The notes beneath the pieces are model-generated. The model had not been told where the DNA came from. It saw nothing but the letters and a program-made list of their open reading frames with translations, and searched no databases. A DNA stretch of 59,081 nucleotides from Deltaproteobacteria bacterium (GTDB lineage: Bacteria > Myxococcota_A > Polyangia > Polyangiales > Ga0077539). This document shows positions 50,475-59,081 of the stretch, piece after piece. Position numbers and translations under genes: made by a program. Where the stretch lies: the NCBI GenBank assembly GCA_030694465.1, contig JAUXYJ010000014.1, positions 1 through 59,081 of the forward strand, written 5' to 3'. Position 1 is the stretch's first letter; every line of letters begins with the position of its first letter.

Positions 50475-52421
50475 TCAGCCCACGCCGCCGCAGCGCCACG
50501 TAAACGAGAGCGCGCGCAATACCGGAGTGGCCACCATCGGCGTACTCACAGGGTTGAACGTGACCGTAATGCGAGCAAATCTCCCGAGATTCGTCACTCC
50601 GGCGTCACGCAATTTTTGTGCGATGTTGATCGGTGAGGGGTCTCGCGGCGCGACACCGAGCGCGATCACCGGCGCCATGGCCAAGCCCGTGCGCGAATCC
50701 GCGAGCTGAATCGCAAAGCTCAGCGACGTCCCCGCGGGGGTCTCTGAGCGCCAATACAGCTCGCCGTACGTGCCGCCCTCGCACGTCTCGTAGTCCTCGC
50801 TGTAGGTCCCCGTGCCGATCACCAAGCGTCGCACTGCGCCGGTAAAATCCGTGTACGTGTAGACTTGGTTGGGCCCGTTGAGCGAGGTCCAGCGGTTCAT
50901 CGCGGGCTCATAGCGCAGCAGCGGAGAGGGCCGCGCGGCCGAGGCGATCCAGATGTTGCCCGCGCGGTCTGCGCCGACGGCCGTGGGCTGCTGATGTGGC
51001 ACCGTCGGAGTCAACAGGGTCGCCATGGACGACGGGATGGTCGCGTTGGGCGCAAACAGATCCGCGTTGACGTGCGCGATGCGTGTAATCCCAGTCCAAT
51101 CGGCGCTCAGAGAGATGGGAACCCACAGGCGATTGGTCGGGTCCACCGTGATCCCTAGCCCCGCGCCGCCGCCTGCAGGGATGTGCGCCGAGAGGTCCAC
51201 GCGCGACCACTGAGACGTCGCGGGATCGTAGCCGAGGATGTCACGGCACGTGCGGCCCGAGAGCCAGATGCGGCCGCGTGCGTCGGTTGTGATGCCGTAG
51301 CTCGCGCCGCAGCCACCGCGCAGCGCTGTGGGCAACGGGACAAACGCACCCACGGCACCCGAAATCGGATTGACCGGGGTAATTCCACTCGAAATCGAGT
51401 GCTCCCACACGGTCCCGTCGGGTGTGACCACGCCGCCGTAGGCGCAGCGCCCAAAGGGCACATTACGGATCACTTCGCCCGTGCGCGGGTTGAGCTGAAA
51501 CAGCCCATTGTTGCCTGCCGCGGCGGTCGTCGCGCACGAGCCCACCCACGCGGTCCCGCTCGGAAACGTCTCGTTTCCGCGGTCAATCGCGATCGAGCGC
51601 AGCACCGAGTTGGCAGCGCCCACGTTGGCGGTCCACAAGACACACTCGTCTTGGCCGTAGGGCCGCACGTCCATCGGGCCCATGCTCGTGTCAATCATGC
51701 CGTTGCCGTTGCGGTCGACGCAGTCGCGAGGATCTGCTGCAATTTTGCTGACCGTTCCCTGCATCATAAACGCGCGGTTGGCGACGTATGCGTCACCGTT
51801 GCCGTCGACCACGGTGCGCGAGGGCATGTTGCAGCCGTTCTCCCAGCAGCAGCGACCCACACACTCACCCGCCGCGAGACCCACACGATAGCGGCCTACT
51901 TCGACCGCGGTGTTCGCGTCCCACTTTGAGAGCGTGCTCTCGGCCACGTTGGGAATCCACAGGTAATCTGCACGTCGCGACTCGGCCCGCACGACCAACC
52001 CGCCCGAGGGCTCGTCGAAGGCTACGCCCCGCTGAGCCTCTTCGCTAAACGGCCTGCCGCCCATGCCCCCCGTGCGCACCGAGTTGCACGAGGTGTCCCG
52101 TGTGTACTCACACACGCCTCGCATCGTGTTGCACCGATCGATGGTGCAGCCCTCTTCGTCATCGCACATCGCGTCGGTCGTGCAGGGCCGCGCAGGTGCG
52201 CCGCCATCGGTCACACCGCCGCCGCCATCGCCGCCGCTGCCGCCCCCGTCCCCACCGTCCGAGAGCGTGCTCCCGGTGTCCCCTGCGGCGCCGTCGGAGT
52301 TTGTGACACGGCCGCCGTCGCCACCGTCGGATCCACCGTGAACAACCTCGGGATCGCTACACGACGCGCTCAACGCAAACACGAGTAAACCAAGGGATTT
52401 GCGGACATTCCAAGCAATCAT
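50475..52421 (-). CDS. Beta-propeller lipoprotein, paralogue B
   Basis: 648 residues from ATG 52421 with GGAGG upstream. Lipobox VFALSASC. A longer Gly/Asp-rich linker than in paralogue A is followed by the same Cys segment (MCDDEEGCTIDRCNTMRGVC), propeller motifs (YLWIPNVAESTLSKWDANTA, AYVANRAFMMQGTVSK), the Cys-framed DRNGNGMIDTS loop, and the C-terminal domain. The block at 50623-50879 is about 96 percent identical in DNA to that of paralogue A, while the middle of the protein is much less similar. Same strand and spacing (86 bp) suggest descent by tandem duplication. Function unknown. Confidence 0.8.
   Translation of the reverse strand: MIAWNVRKSLGLLVFALSASCSDPEVVHGGSDGGDGGRVTNSDGAAGDTGSTLSDGGDGGGSGGDGGGGVTDGGAPARPCTTDAMCDDEEGCTIDRCNTMRGVCEYTRDTSCNSVRTGGMGGRPFSEEAQRGVAFDEPSGGLVVRAESRRADYLWIPNVAESTLSKWDANTAVEVGRYRVGLAAGECVGRCCWENGCNMPSRTVVDGNGDAYVANRAFMMQGTVSKIAADPRDCVDRNGNGMIDTSMGPMDVRPYGQDECVLWTANVGAANSVLRSIAIDRGNETFPSGTAWVGSCATTAAAGNNGLFQLNPRTGEVIRNVPFGRCAYGGVVTPDGTVWEHSISSGITPVNPISGAVGAFVPLPTALRGGCGASYGITTDARGRIWLSGRTCRDILGYDPATSQWSRVDLSAHIPAGGGAGLGITVDPTNRLWVPISLSADWTGITRIAHVNADLFAPNATIPSSMATLLTPTVPHQQPTAVGADRAGNIWIASAARPSPLLRYEPAMNRWTSLNGPNQVYTYTDFTGAVRRLVIGTGTYSEDYETCEGGTYGELYWRSETPAGTSLSFAIQLADSRTGLAMAPVIALGVAPRDPSPINIAQKLRDAGVTNLGRFARITVTFNPVSTPMVATPVLRALSFTWRCGGVG
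50623..50879. repeat. Near-identical block shared with 48602-48858
   Basis: Partner of the block in paralogue A (see there). Its ends do not coincide with a gene boundary, as expected for gene conversion or selection on one domain. Confidence 0.8.
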
Positions 52422-52497
52422 GGGGCCTCCAACGACAGCACATTCAACGGACAAGACCTGGGGTCGTGCAGTGAGTCTACGCTAATTGCGCGTGAAG

Positions 52498-54357
52498 CTA
52501 GCCTGGCCCAACAGGACAGCGCCACGCGAGGGCGACGCGATGCAAGGTCGGCACCTGCAATTCGCTCGAAGCGTACATTTGCAAGGTCATTCGCGCGTAC
52601 CTCCCTGCGCGAATACTTGGACGAGCACGCAACAGCGCAGTGAGATCCACGGGAGACGCAGCGGTCGGAAGCTCAAGCGTCAGCACGTCCTGCGTCGCGT
52701 AGGAGCTACCATTTTGCGAGAACGCTAGGCGCACTGAGATCCGAGAATCTTCTGGAATTTCTGCGGTCCATTGCACTTCGGCCCACTGAGGGTTCTCGCA
52801 CCCCGCGAGCACCGTCTCGACGAGCGGCTGCCCACCGAGCAGCAAGCGACGGACCCCTCCGGTGAAATCCGAGTAGGTGTACACACGGTTCGGTCCGTCG
52901 TGGAGGGACGCCGTCCGCGCCACAGGATCCAGCCGAATCAGCGGTGTATTGAGACTTGCCGACGCGAGCCAGACCATCCCCGCGCGATCGATGCCCACGG
53001 CCGAGGGAGCGAACGGCACCGAGAGCGCAGCGCGCGGCGTGATCTGCTCCATCGCGTCCGCTGGGATAGGACCATTGGCGACAAAGCGATCGGAGTGAAA
53101 GCGCATCAGGCTCGGGGGCGTAGTGTTGATCGGAGACCAGACGACACCCGAAGAATCCGTGGTAATTCCCAGGCCCACATTAATCGTACGGCCCTGGACG
53201 GGCGATACCGCGCGGGTCCATGCGCGCATCGCCGGGTCATAGCCAACAACGTCCGCGCAGGCCGAGCCGGACAACCAAATGCGACCGCGTCTGTCAGCTG
53301 TGATCCCATACGAGTTGCCTACACAGCCCCGCAAGCGATCGGGTAAAAAGACCATCGCGCCGACCTCGCCGCTGATGGGATTCACCGGAGTAATTCCGGT
53401 GTTAATCGTGTGTTGCCAGAGGGTCCCGTCGGGCGTCACCACGCTGCCATACGCGCACGCGTCGAAGGGGACTGTACGCATCACAGACCCACGCCGCGGG
53501 TCCAACTGCACGAGCCCCGCGTTGCGTGTCCCAGCGGTCGCTCTGCACGCCCCAACCCACACAGTCCCCTGCGGAAAATCCTCGCTCCCGCGATCAATCG
53601 CAAGCGAGCGCAGCACCGCGTCGACGGGCCCCACAGGCACAGTCCACACGACGCACTCGTCGGTACCCAAGGGCAGCACGTTGTCCGCCGAGGTGCTCGT
53701 GTCGATCATCCCGTTGCCATTGCGGTCGACACACTCGGTGCGTTCGGCAGCGATTTTGCTCACGGTTCCCTGCATCGAGAAGCCGCGATTGGCGACGTAG
53801 GCGTCACCCGATCCGTCCACCACCACGCGCGAGGGCATGTTGCACCCCGTGGTGTGACAACACTGTCCGCGACACTCACCGCTCGCGAGCCCTACTCGGT
53901 ACCGCGCGATTTCGCGCTGCGTGCGAGCGTCCCATTTCGACACAGTGCTCTCGGCCACGTTGGGCACCCAGAGATAGTCGCTGTCGACGAGCGAGCGCTC
54001 CAACACCAGCCCTCCCTCGGGTGTCACCCTCGTACCGTCTGGGATCGTGTCTGGCTCAAACGGGCGCTCGGTCTCTGCGCCGCGCGCGTACTCGATGCAG
54101 CCCGGGCCGCAGCTGCACACGGTCAACACGGGACTGTGCACACACGCTCCCGAGACACACTGCGAAATCGTGCACGGATCGCTGTCTTCGCAGAGCGTCT
54201 CTCCGCACCGAAGGCGCGTGTCTTGTCGCGCGTCCACAGGGCGCCCAGCGTCCCAGTCCAGCATCTCAACCGGTAGCTCCATGGGACCACTGCACGCCGC
54301 CAGGGCCACGAGGATCCAGAGCGACACACTGAGTCGAGGAGAGAGTTGCAGCACCAT
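52498..54357 (-). CDS. Beta-propeller lipoprotein, paralogue C
   Basis: 619 residues. Lipobox WILVALAAC. It has the same architecture as A and B but has diverged: a shorter linker, a Cys segment (CEDSDPCTISQCVSGACVH), propeller repeats (YLWVPNVAESTVSKWDARTQ, PSRVVVDGSGDAYVANRGF), the conserved DRNGNGMIDTS loop, and a C-terminal domain that keeps only the outline (VYTYSDFTGGVRRLLLGG). It does not share the near-identical DNA block. Probably the oldest member of the tandem family, and furthest upstream in the run. Its start is about 100 bp from the divergent GGDEF gene. Confidence 0.8.
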   Translation of the reverse strand: MVLQLSPRLSVSLWILVALAACSGPMELPVEMLDWDAGRPVDARQDTRLRCGETLCEDSDPCTISQCVSGACVHSPVLTVCSCGPGCIEYARGAETERPFEPDTIPDGTRVTPEGGLVLERSLVDSDYLWVPNVAESTVSKWDARTQREIARYRVGLASGECRGQCCHTTGCNMPSRVVVDGSGDAYVANRGFSMQGTVSKIAAERTECVDRNGNGMIDTSTSADNVLPLGTDECVVWTVPVGPVDAVLRSLAIDRGSEDFPQGTVWVGACRATAGTRNAGLVQLDPRRGSVMRTVPFDACAYGSVVTPDGTLWQHTINTGITPVNPISGEVGAMVFLPDRLRGCVGNSYGITADRRGRIWLSGSACADVVGYDPAMRAWTRAVSPVQGRTINVGLGITTDSSGVVWSPINTTPPSLMRFHSDRFVANGPIPADAMEQITPRAALSVPFAPSAVGIDRAGMVWLASASLNTPLIRLDPVARTASLHDGPNRVYTYSDFTGGVRRLLLGGQPLVETVLAGCENPQWAEVQWTAEIPEDSRISVRLAFSQNGSSYATQDVLTLELPTAASPVDLTALLRARPSIRAGRYARMTLQMYASSELQVPTLHRVALAWRCPVGPG

Positions 54358-54459
54358 GCGTCGTGATGAAGAATGACCCTAGCACCGCATAAACGAAGTA
54401 AAGCAGCGTAATTTTCTTGGGTTTTTCTGGGGATATCAACGCTACCGTTGGGGACCTCA

Positions 54460-55881
54460 ATGTCTTCAGAGAGCGTACGTATGCGGACCGTGTTGCTTGT
54501 GGATGACAGCCCTGCGGCGCGCCGCGCGCTGAGCGAGCATCTCGAAGCCAACGAGTTTGTGGTGACCACCGCGGCGAGCGCAGAGGACGCGTTTGAGCTG
54601 GCGCTGGCCACGCCACCAGACATTGTCGTGACCGACCTCTGGATGCCCGGAATGTCCGGCGTACAACTCTGTCGCTTGCTTCGCGCAGAGCGGAGCACCT
54701 CGTCGATCCCGATTCTGCTTTTGACCGCATCCGAAGACCGACGCACTCGATTTTGGGCACGCTGCGCAGGCGCAGACGCGTACGTCCACAAGGGCAAGAT
54801 CCACGAGCTCATTGAGCGGATTCAGCAAGCGGTCCCGCGCCCTGAGATCGCCCCAACGGGGATGTCACAGCTCCGTGGTGGCGCAAACGAGCGGCTCGCG
54901 CAGCTGCTCGACACAGCGCTCTTCGAGTCGGTCATCGCGGGCTCGCTTCGCGCGCTCACGCAGCACGACAGCGAGTCCGATCTCTTTCGCGCGCTCGCGA
55001 CCACGGCGTCCGATGTTCTGGAGTATCGCTGGCTCGCGCTCGTCCGCGAGGGCCGCGGCGCGATGTGCATTCACGCGAACCAAGCCGAGCCCGCGATCCT
55101 CGCCGAGGCCAAAGAAGCGCTGCGTTGTCCCGACCGAACACCGAGCTTTCTGTGCGACGACCGCCCTCACCAAGGCCCTCCGTCACAGACCCAAGCGGTC
55201 ACCCACGAGATCCGACTTGGCGACAAGCTCTTGGGTCACCTCGCGATGAGCCCCTCGCGACGAAGCCGCCCAGAAGACGACCGATTGTTCATGGAGGTCG
55301 CCGCGCGGGAGCTCGGCGCAGTGCTTCACACGCTCTCGTTGGTCGAAGACGCGCGACGATTGGCGGCCACGGACACGCTCACTGGCCTGATGAATCGCAG
55401 GGCGTTTGTCGACTCGATCCGACGCGAGATCTCGCGATGCACACGACACTCGTTCTCGCTCTCGCTGCTGTTGCTCGACGTCGACCACTTCAAGCGCGTC
55501 AACGATACGCATGGACACGGCGCCGGAGACCAGGTGCTCGTGACCGTCGCGCGCGCCCTTGAGCGCTCGACGCGGACCAGTGACATTGTCGCGCGTTGGG
55601 GCGGCGAAGAGTTTGTCGTGGCGCTGATCCAGAGCGGAGAGGCTGGCGCGAGGATCGCGGCCGAGCGAATTCGACGCGCGATCGCGACCGCTCCGACCCA
55701 GGCGGACGGCGGCGTGGTGATTGACATCAGCGCGTCGATTGGCGTCGCGAGCGTCGATGGGCTCGACAAGGGCTGTGACCTCGACGATCTCGTTCGGCGC
55801 GCGGACGAGGCGATGTACACGGCGAAACAGCGTGGAAGAAACCGCGTCGAGATCGCCCCCGCATTGCGCCCTGCGACCTGA
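54460..55881 (+). CDS. Response regulator with GGDEF output, probable diguanylate cyclase
   Basis: 473 residues from ATG 54460. A receiver domain at about 5-125 (VLLVDDSPAARRALSEHL, phospho-acceptor Asp in VVTDLWMPGMSG, Lys in AYVHKGKI), a GAF-like middle domain at about 150-305, and a GGDEF domain at about 310-465 with the active motif WGGEEFVVAL. The inhibitory I-site RxxD (RTSD) lies the usual five residues before GGEEF, so feedback inhibition by c-di-GMP is expected. ATDTLTGLMNRRAF begins the domain. The cyclase is predicted active and controlled by a phosphorylation input; no kinase is adjacent. The HD-GYP protein near 7 kb is the other c-di-GMP enzyme in the window. Confidence 0.94.
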   Translation: MSSESVRMRTVLLVDDSPAARRALSEHLEANEFVVTTAASAEDAFELALATPPDIVVTDLWMPGMSGVQLCRLLRAERSTSSIPILLLTASEDRRTRFWARCAGADAYVHKGKIHELIERIQQAVPRPEIAPTGMSQLRGGANERLAQLLDTALFESVIAGSLRALTQHDSESDLFRALATTASDVLEYRWLALVREGRGAMCIHANQAEPAILAEAKEALRCPDRTPSFLCDDRPHQGPPSQTQAVTHEIRLGDKLLGHLAMSPSRRSRPEDDRLFMEVAARELGAVLHTLSLVEDARRLAATDTLTGLMNRRAFVDSIRREISRCTRHSFSLSLLLLDVDHFKRVNDTHGHGAGDQVLVTVARALERSTRTSDIVARWGGEEFVVALIQSGEAGARIAAERIRRAIATAPTQADGGVVIDISASIGVASVDGLDKGCDLDDLVRRADEAMYTAKQRGRNRVEIAPALRPAT

Positions 55882-55928
55882 GTGCAAATCTCTCAACGCG
55901 CCCGCTCGGTGTGCTCTACTCGCGCGCT

Positions 55929-56294
55929 GTGAACGACATCGCGATGCCCCCCGAGGACGACGCATGGGACGACCGCGTGGTTTGCCCCGACGACCTCTGC
56001 ACCGGAACTCTCAACAGCGCGGGTCACTGCGGTACCTGTGAGGTCACGTTCGAGGCTCACGCTCGGCCCACCCAAGATCCGACCTATCCCACGGATATCA
56101 CTGACGAATCGGCAGAGACACCGCCCGACGACGCGCTCCCCTCGGCTGCTCTCACGGTGGCCAGCGAAGACAGCGAAGACTGCGAAGACAGCGCCAAGGT
56201 ATCCGACGACCGCGAGCCCTGTGACGACGACCTCTGTGTGGGCGTCTTCGATGCACATGGGCGGTGCGGCACCTGCGGCGCAGAGCGCGCTTAG
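55929..56294 (+). CDS. Small protein with duplicated Cys motifs, unknown
   Basis: 121 residues from GTG 55929. Two copies of a C-x4-C-x(8-9)-CGTC motif, VCPDDLCTGTLNSAGHCGTC near the N-terminus and PCDDDLCVGVFDAHGRCGTC near the C-terminus, flank a long acidic linker rich in Asp, Glu, Ser and Thr. The Cys spacing is like a small zinc-binding ribbon or rubredoxin-type knuckle, but I cannot name the family. No signal peptide. It lies between the GGDEF gene and yhbY on the same strand, with gaps of 47 and 31 bp. Confidence 0.65.
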   Translation: MNDIAMPPEDDAWDDRVVCPDDLCTGTLNSAGHCGTCEVTFEAHARPTQDPTYPTDITDESAETPPDDALPSAALTVASEDSEDCEDSAKVSDDREPCDDDLCVGVFDAHGRCGTCGAERA

Positions 56295-56325
56295 CGCGAC
56301 ACGCTGAGGGTGATACGCTCTCTGC

Positions 56326-56640
56326 GTGGAACTAAGCGGCAAGCAAAAACGTCACCTTCGCGCACTCGGCAACACCCTCAACCCTGTCGTTCGGCTCGGC
56401 AAAGCGGGCCTCGGAGACGCGCTCGTGACCGCGGTCGACAGCGCCCTCACGCGACACGAGCTGGTCAAGATCAAGCTGAGCCCCGAGACCCCCGAGTCTC
56501 GCGACGAGGTCGCAGATTTTCTCTCCGAGCACACCAAGAGCGCGATCGCGCAGGTGATGGGCGGCACCATCTTGTTGTACCGACGCCACCCCGAAGAACC
56601 CAAAATTGTGCTGCCTGCGCGCAGCGACGGGACACACTGA
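56326..56640 (+). CDS. yhbY: YhbY/CRS1-type RNA-binding protein
   Basis: 104 residues from GTG 56326, the typical length of YhbY. The CRM-domain pattern is clear: LSGKQKRHLRALGNTLNPVV, RLGKAGLGDALVTAV, HELVKIKL and a closing TILLYRR. YhbY binds pre-ribosomal RNA and takes part in 50S assembly. It sits in a + strand run with the Cys-motif protein upstream and the acyltransferase 18 bp downstream. Confidence 0.93.
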   Translation: MELSGKQKRHLRALGNTLNPVVRLGKAGLGDALVTAVDSALTRHELVKIKLSPETPESRDEVADFLSEHTKSAIAQVMGGTILLYRRHPEEPKIVLPARSDGTH

Positions 56641-56658
56641 GCATCAGAGACGAAACCC

Positions 56659-57375
56659 ATGATCCCGGCCGCGCATAGACCGCTGTTTCACCGCGCTTTT
56701 GCAGCGTATTCGCGACGTCTCCTCGCGGGCCGCTTTCACGCCGTCTGGACCCGTGGAGAGCTCTCTGCGTCTCCAGAGCCCTACGTCATGGCCGTGCAGC
56801 ACGTAGCGTGGTGGGACCCATTGCTCTTGATCTACCTGTCTAAGTACGCGTGGGAACCCGCGACGTACTTCGTCATGATGGATGAGCGCAATCTCAAGAA
56901 ATATCCCTTCTTTCGCTACGTTGGCGCGTTTGGCGTCGACCTCTCGACCCCCGAAGGGCGCCAAGAATCTCTCGCGTACGCGCAAGCCCGCGCGACCGAA
57001 CAAAACGCCCGCGTCGTGCTCTTTGCGCAGGGCCTGCAGAGACCCATGGACCTGCGCCCGATCGTGTGTCGCCCTGGGGCGCGCAAGATCGCAACGGACG
57101 CTCGGTGCCCCATCGTGCCCATCGCGCTGCGCTACGAATTTCTCGAAGACGAGTACCCCGATGTCTTTGTCTCTCACGGCGCCCCACGGTGGGTTCACAC
57201 CGACGAGAGCTCGCACGACCTCGTGGGTCAATGGCTCACAGAAGAGGCAGATTCGCTGCGCGATGACGTGCACGCCGGGAGGCTCGATCGCTTCGTCCGG
57301 CGGCTCGAAGGCCGCGGCGAGAGGGACCCGCTGAGCGAACAATCCATCGGGAAGAGCATGTTCAATCGCAGCTAA
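56659..57375 (+). CDS. PlsC-like 1-acyl-glycerol-phosphate/lysolipid acyltransferase
   Basis: 238 residues from ATG 56659. The catalytic motif HX4D is HVAWWD (VQHVAWWDPLL) at about 48-53; the glycerol-phosphate-binding FPEG-type motif is replaced by LFAQGLQRP at about 120, and the following block is CPIVPIALRYEF. This fits the lysophospholipid acyltransferase superfamily, though the substrate could equally be a glycolipid or carotenoid precursor. There is no clear long membrane segment; association with the inner membrane is usual. It follows yhbY by 18 bp. Confidence 0.85.
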   Translation: MIPAAHRPLFHRAFAAYSRRLLAGRFHAVWTRGELSASPEPYVMAVQHVAWWDPLLLIYLSKYAWEPATYFVMMDERNLKKYPFFRYVGAFGVDLSTPEGRQESLAYAQARATEQNARVVLFAQGLQRPMDLRPIVCRPGARKIATDARCPIVPIALRYEFLEDEYPDVFVSHGAPRWVHTDESSHDLVGQWLTEEADSLRDDVHAGRLDRFVRRLEGRGERDPLSEQSIGKSMFNRS

Positions 57376-57608
57376 CGGTTGACTTTCGGGGCATTGTGAT
57401 GAAAACCCCGCCCACCGCAGCGCGCGGCGGCGTCGCGCGCGTTGGCTCTATCCAATGGCTCGATCGTTTGTCACCCATCGCTCAGGCGAGGCACAAACCA
57501 TCCCAGACGTAGAGCTCCTCACGTCTTACGCCCGCACCAGCTGCCCATTGCGATCTACGCAACGCGCCACTCGTCCGGGTACGCCGCACGAAAGCGCATC
57601 ATTTCCCA

Positions 57609-59081
57609 GTGAATTCATTTGAAGAGCTCTCCCTTGTTGAGCCCCTTCTCCGTGCTGTACGCGCCGAGAACTACACCACGCCGACGCCCATCCAAGCGCA
57701 GGCCATCCCCCACGCACTCCGCGGCTTAGACCTCCTTGGGTGTGCACAGACTGGCACGGGCAAGACCGCAGCGTTCGCGCTCCCGACCCTCCAACACCTC
57801 GCCACCAAGCCCCCCGCAGAGCCCTCTGAGCCTTCGCGGTCTTCAGACGGACGCCGTGGCCCCGTCCGCAGCACTCCTTCGCGCCCCGTGCGTTGCCTCG
57901 TGCTGACCCCCACGCGTGAGCTTGCATCACAAATTGCTGAAACATTTCGCACACTTGGACGCGAGCTCCCGCTGCGCACCGCCGTGGTCTTCGGCGGCGT
58001 CGGCTACGAGCAACAAGAGCGCATGCTACGGGGCGGCGTCGACATTCTTGTCGCGACCCCAGGACGACTGATCGACTGGCTCCAAAAGGGCGTGGTCAAC
58101 CTTGAGCGCGTCGAAGTGTTGGTCCTCGACGAAGCAGACCAAATGCTCGACATGGGCTTTATTCACGACGTTCGACGCATCGTCGCGCGTGTGCCCAGCA
58201 AGCGACAGACGCTGTTCTTCTCGGCCACCATGCCGCCAGAGATCCGCAAGCTCAGCAGCGAGTGGCTCCACGACCCGGTCGAGATCTCGGTCGTGCCTCC
58301 GGCGACCACCGCAGAGCGCGTCGAGCAGAAGGTCTTTTTCGTCGAGACCGCGGACAAGCGCTTGCTTCTTGAGCACCTGCTCAAGGGCCGTGATGTGACC
58401 CGCGCGCTGGTGTTTTCGCGCACAAAACACGGCGCAAACAAGATCGCCAAATGGCTCGAGGCCGCCTCGGTCACCGCCGAAGCGATCCACGGAAACAAGT
58501 CTCAGAACGCACGCGAGCGCGCCCTCGAGAGCTTCAAGACCGGCCAGACCCGTGTGCTCGTCGCGACCGACATCGCGGCACGCGGCCTGGACATCGACCA
58601 GGTCTCGCACGTCGTAAACTTCGACCTCCCGAACGTCCCCGAAGTGTACGTTCACCGCATCGGGCGCACAGCGCGCGCAGGCGCAGAGGGTGTCGCGTGG
58701 TCGTTTTGCAACGACGAAGAGCGCGAGTACCTCCGTGACATCGAGCGCATCACACGCCAGCACATCGACATCGCACGCGAGCACCCCTACGCGTCGCACC
58801 TGCCGCCCCCCTCGGCGACCAACCTCACCCCCGCGCAGCAGGCGGTCCGTGGGCCAGCGACTTCGCGGCCTCGCGCGACCAACCACCGCGGACCTCAGCG
58901 CGGTGGGCAGCGTGGCCCTGCGCCACGTGCTCCGCAGGGGCCGAGCAGTGGCGAGCGCCGACCAGACTCGCACGCACACGCGCCGCGGCCCGCACAGGCC
59001 AACGCAGGCGCCCAGCCGCGCAACAGCAACAACGCGCCGCCCCGCTCGGCCGAGCCCGCGCGAGGGCCTCGCACGGACGCT
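57609..59081 (+). CDS. DEAD-box RNA helicase, RhlE-like (partial, C-terminus missing)
   Basis: The frame starts at GTG 57609 ([20 protein letters not shown]) and is still open at the window end, 491 codons later. Motifs in order: Q motif [13 protein letters not shown], Walker [33 protein letters not shown] box [18 protein letters not shown] in LFFSATMP, and [16 protein letters not shown], then [13 protein letters not shown]. Such helicases remodel RNA during ribosome assembly and cold growth. The last 90 residues seen are a disordered Pro/Arg/Gly/Gln-rich tail. The 230 bp upstream shows no gene and no clear promoter. A shorter plus-strand frame in that gap (57455-) is not convincing. Confidence 0.93.
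   Translation, partial: MNSFEELSLVEPLLRAVRAENYTTPTPIQAQAIPHALRGLDLLGCAQTGTGKTAAFALPTLQHLATKPPAEPSEPSRSSDGRRGPVRSTPSRPVRCLVLTPTRELASQIAETFRTLGRELPLRTAVVFGGVGYEQQERMLRGGVDILVATPGRLIDWLQKGVVNLERVEVLVLDEADQMLDMGFIHDVRRIVARVPSKRQTLFFSATMPPEIRKLSSEWLHDPVEISVVPPATTAERVEQKVFFVETADKRLLLEHLLKGRDVTRALVFSRTKHGANKIAKWLEAASVTAEAIHGNKSQNARERALESFKTGQTRVLVATDIAARGLDIDQVSHVVNFDLPNVPEVYVHRIGRTARAGAEGVAWSFCNDEEREYLRDIERITRQHIDIAREHPYASHLPPPSATNLTPAQQAVRGPATSRPRATNHRGPQRGGQRGPAPRAPQGPSSGERRPDSHAHAPRPAQANAGAQPRNSNNAPPRSAEPARGPRTDA

Noticed and set aside
57455..57623. Small plus frame (about 56 codons) before the DEAD-box gene, and a minus frame at 57526-57954
   Set aside because: No ribosome-binding site or known motif; the minus frame overlaps the helicase. 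Neither is supported.

Overview
This GC-rich window reads as a chromosomal segment of a myxobacterium-like organism (phylum Myxococcota, possibly a Polyangia relative). The inference rests on gene content: about a dozen lipoproteins with Asp/Ala/Gly-rich linkers after the lipobox, Cys-rich repeats, FG-GAP repeats and von Willebrand A domains; a zinc-ribbon Ser/Thr protein kinase; an ECF sigma factor with a SnoaL-like tail; HD-GYP and GGDEF signalling proteins; and a crtB-crtI/D-crtC carotenoid operon. No rRNA, tRNA, CRISPR array, transposase, integrase or phage gene was found.

Layout. 1-5.7 kb: the end of an unknown gene, a TonB-dependent-receptor-like protein and two lipoproteins, all on +. 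5.7-12.9 kb: a minus-strand run of NusA-like KH protein, SRPBCC protein, ECF sigma factor, orphan FliI/SctN-type ATPase, PhoH ATPase, GAF/HD-GYP protein and a small membrane protein. 13-18.6 kb: surface lipoproteins, with a five-copy 43-bp tandem repeat between two convergent genes. 18.7-27.7 kb: bioB, then a sugar-type ABC importer in which the binding protein and one permease are fused, an MBL-fold hydrolase, an MFS transporter and RlmM. 27.9-34.5 kb: mfd, a protein kinase and an RluA-type pseudouridine synthase. 34.6-41.2 kb: a vWA protein, a TSP3-like lipoprotein, ttcA, a CPBP protease and a lipoprotein with two DsbA-like domains plus a parvulin domain. 41.2-46.7 kb: an operon of acyl-CoA dehydrogenase, crtB, crtI/D, crtC and a small thioredoxin-fold gene. 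46.7-54.4 kb: four lipoproteins, three of them paralogous beta-propellers. 54.5-59.1 kb: a response regulator-GGDEF protein, a duplicated Cys-motif protein, YhbY, an acyltransferase and a DEAD-box helicase that runs off the end.

The most striking observation is the small gene at 41529-41185 on the minus strand. Simple ORF calling truncates it, because codon 15 is an in-frame TGA. That TGA sits exactly where the first redox residue of a UxxC motif is expected in an ArsC/Spx-like thioredoxin fold, and a hairpin of bacterial SECIS geometry follows it. I read it as a selenoprotein that is the last gene of the carotenoid operon. It faces, tail to tail, a secreted double-DsbA/parvulin protein.

Other structure the genes do not explain: a GACGTC-centred palindrome at three intergenic sites, two of them convergent gene ends; a 17-bp-stem hairpin upstream of mfd; the 43-bp repeats; and a near-identical 3' block shared by two neighbouring propeller genes, which suggests recent gene conversion. 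Start codons were moved from the longest possible ORF wherever a signal peptide, ribosome-binding site or 4-bp overlap supported it.
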